Made by a program: the position numbers and the translations under genes | The notes under the pieces: generated by a model | Database searches by the model: none | What the model was told of the DNA's origin: nothing | The model's input: the letters and a program-made list of their open reading frames with translations, nothing else | Assembly: GCA_003501665.1 (NCBI GenBank) | Contig: DNOQ01000529.1 | Coordinates: forward strand, 1-14,615 | Reading direction: 5' to 3' | Source of the DNA: Bacteroidales bacterium | GTDB taxonomy: Bacteria > Bacteroidota > Bacteroidia > Bacteroidales > VadinHA17 | DNA length: 14,615 nucleotides | Shown here: piece after piece, positions 13,282-14,615 of the stretch | How positions within the stretch are numbered: position 1 is the first letter of the stretch | Layout: every line of letters starts with the position of its first letter

Positions 13282-13905
13282 TTAAAATGTTGAATGCAAA
13301 ACGTCAACTGCACTCTCCACGAGGATCAGAGTCGAAGCCTTCATTATATTGTAAGTATTTAATTCTCCGGCAGTTACAACTTCAATCCCTTGCACATTTC
13401 GGGATGACAAATATATGTTTTTATTTTGTTCCGGTAAAACAATCAGTGATTTTTTGTTACTGATATTAAGGTTATCACCGATTCTGATAAATTCCCTGGT
13501 TTTGGGAGTTTCGAATGAAAAATCCTCCAGAACAATAATATTGTTTGATGAAGCCTTGTATGACAGAGCGGATTTTCTGGCCAGTTCTTTAACTTTCTTA
13601 TTGAGTTTGAACCCGTAATACCGGGGTTTGGGGCCGAATATACGGCCGCCTCCCCTGAAGAGCGGGTTTTTGATACTTCCTGCGCGGGCGGTACCCGTTC
13701 CTTTCTGCCTTTTTATTTTTCTCGTGCTGCCTGCAATTTCACCGCGTTCTTTGGTTTTATGGGTTCCCTGGCGCTGATTAGCCATGAACTGTTTTGTATC
13801 CAGATATATAGCATGGTCATTTGGCTCAATCGCGAAAACAGAATCGTTAAGTGTAACTTTTCTTCCGGTTTCCTTCCCCTGAATATTAAGAACAGCTATT
13901 TCCAT
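13282..13905 (-). CDS. rplD: 50S ribosomal protein L4 (uL4)
   Basis: Early-assembly 23S rRNA-binding protein; its long loop reaches the tunnel constriction. The 207 residues have the N-terminal MEIAVLNIQGKETGRKV, the basic extended loop at about 46-95 (GSTRKIKRQKGTGTARAG, then NPLFRGGGRIFGPKPR) and a C-terminal globular domain. The loop is complete, with no macrolide-type lesion. Its ATG shares one base with the rplC stop (TAATG), so translation is probably coupled. In E. coli L4 also represses the S10 operon through a leader upstream of rpsJ, which lies outside this window. Confidence 0.98.
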   Translation of the reverse strand: MEIAVLNIQGKETGRKVTLNDSVFAIEPNDHAIYLDTKQFMANQRQGTHKTKERGEIAGSTRKIKRQKGTGTARAGSIKNPLFRGGGRIFGPKPRYYGFKLNKKVKELARKSALSYKASSNNIIVLEDFSFETPKTREFIRIGDNLNISNKKSLIVLPEQNKNIYLSSRNVQGIEVVTAGELNTYNIMKASTLILVESAVDVLHSTF

Positions 13906-14525
13906 TATTTTAAAATTATTACGTAAGCACCTTTCGGACCTGGAACAGATCCTTTAACTATCAGTATATTATCTTCTGCCATAAGTTTCATTATACGCAT
14001 ACTTATCGACGTTACCTTCCTGTTTCCCTGATGTCCTGCCATTCTCATTCCCGGGAGCACTCTTGAAGGGAAGGAAGAAGCGCCCAGTGAACCGGGAGCT
14101 CTGCCCCTGTTATGCTGGCCATGGGTAACTCCGCCAACACCACTGAAGCCATGACGTTTGACAACACCCTGGAATCCTTTTCCCTTTGACCATCCTCTGA
14201 CATCGACCCAGTTGCCGGTCCGGAAGATCTCTGCAGTCAGGACTTCTCCTTCCTTAAACCGCCGTTCTTCATAGCCGATAAATTCTGCCACCTTTTTTTT
14301 GGGCGCTGTATTTGCTTTCCTGAAATGTCCCGTTTCGGCTAAAGTTGAGTGCTTTTCCTTCTTATCCTCGAATCCAAGCTGTACTGCAGAGTATCCGTCC
14401 CTTTCTTTTGTCTTTACCTGAGTAACAACACATGGTCCGGCCTGCAGGACAGTGCATGCAACATTTCTCCCGTTTTCGTCAAATAGGGAGGTCATTCCTA
14501 TTTTTTTTCCTATTAATCCCTGCAT
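13905..14525 (-). CDS. rplC: 50S ribosomal protein L3 (uL3)
   Basis: Early-assembly protein whose extended finger reaches the peptidyl transferase centre. With the ATG start it has 206 residues: MQGLIGKKIGMTSLFDENGR at the start, the GWSKGKGFQGVVKRHGFSG segment (111-129) and the finger region GRAPGSLGASSFPSRVLPG (141-159), then MRMAGHQGN. At the place of the glutamine (Q150) methylated by PrmB in E. coli, the sequence has Ala-Ser. An in-frame GTG one codon upstream (14528) is a less likely start. It lies 21 bases after rpsJ and overlaps rplD by one base. Confidence 0.98.
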   Translation of the reverse strand: MQGLIGKKIGMTSLFDENGRNVACTVLQAGPCVVTQVKTKERDGYSAVQLGFEDKKEKHSTLAETGHFRKANTAPKKKVAEFIGYEERRFKEGEVLTAEIFRTGNWVDVRGWSKGKGFQGVVKRHGFSGVGGVTHGQHNRGRAPGSLGASSFPSRVLPGMRMAGHQGNRKVTSISMRIMKLMAEDNILIVKGSVPGPKGAYVIILK

Positions 14526-14546
14526 CACATTAAATCTTTACTGGGT

Positions 14547-14615
14547 TCATACTTTAATTTCCACTTCAACACCGCTCGGCAGCTCAAGTTTCATCAGAGC
14601 ATCGATGGTCTTTGG
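14547..14615 (-). CDS. rpsJ: 30S ribosomal protein S10 (uS10), C-terminal 22 residues
   Basis: The window edge cuts this gene; only its last 22 codons and the TGA stop are present. My reading on the minus strand is PKTIDALMKLELPSGVEVEI followed by Lys-Val. This is the characteristic S10 C-terminus, and S10 is the expected gene before rplC. S10 lies in the 30S head and, with NusB, takes part in transcription antitermination. The start and any leader or promoter lie beyond 14615. Confidence 0.95.
   Translation of the reverse strand, partial: PKTIDALMKLELPSGVEVEIKV

Overview
The window is a continuous run of 30 genes, all on the minus strand. It is the conserved S10-spc-alpha ribosomal protein cluster, read here from its 3' end (low coordinates) to near its 5' end. 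In transcription order, from high to low coordinate, it holds rpsJ (3' end only), rplC, rplD, rplW, rplB, rpsS, rplV, rpsC, rplP, rpmC, rpsQ, rplN, rplX, rplE, rpsN, rpsH, rplF, rplR, rpsE, rpmD, rplO, secY, map, infA, rpmJ, rpsM, rpsK, rpsD, rpoA and rplQ. No gene is broken, no mobile element or CRISPR array is visible, and no gene-free stretch reaches 300 bases. The longest spacer is 42 bases.

The organism looks like a member of the Bacteroidota, probably near the Bacteroidales/Marinilabiliales; rank below phylum is a guess. The reasons are the gene order secY-map-infA-rpmJ-rpsM without adk, the wording of many proteins (L22 starting MGARKRISAERKK, S17 starting MERNLRKERIG, L17 with NHLGRTSSHRKAML, L15 starting MDLSNLKPAKG), the 330-residue RpoA, and AT-rich spacers that almost all lack a Shine-Dalgarno sequence.

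Layout: 9772-14615 is the S10 block (S10 to S17). 5654-9769 is the spc block (L14 to L15). 3175-5649 carries secY, methionine aminopeptidase, IF-1 and L36. 76-3139 is the alpha block (S13, S11, S4, RNA polymerase alpha, L17). A perfect 10-bp hairpin followed by a T-run at 27-53 ends the operon just after rplQ. Most genes lie 1-35 bases apart. Two pairs (rplC/rplD and rplX/rplE) share one base in a TAATG overlap. Apart from the operon end, no strong promoter can be seen inside the window, so the main promoter probably lies upstream of rpsJ, outside it.

The genes supply both ribosomal subunits, the membrane channel that receives nascent proteins (SecY), the enzyme that trims the initiator methionine (Map), an initiation factor (IF-1) and the alpha subunit of RNA polymerase. 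This is core growth machinery under one transcript. I see no undescribed system here. The points most worth a second look are the few strong Shine-Dalgarno sites (rplF, rplQ, and one at the rplX/rplE junction) in an otherwise SD-free operon, the long charged tail of L17, and the zinc-free forms of S4, S14 and L36.
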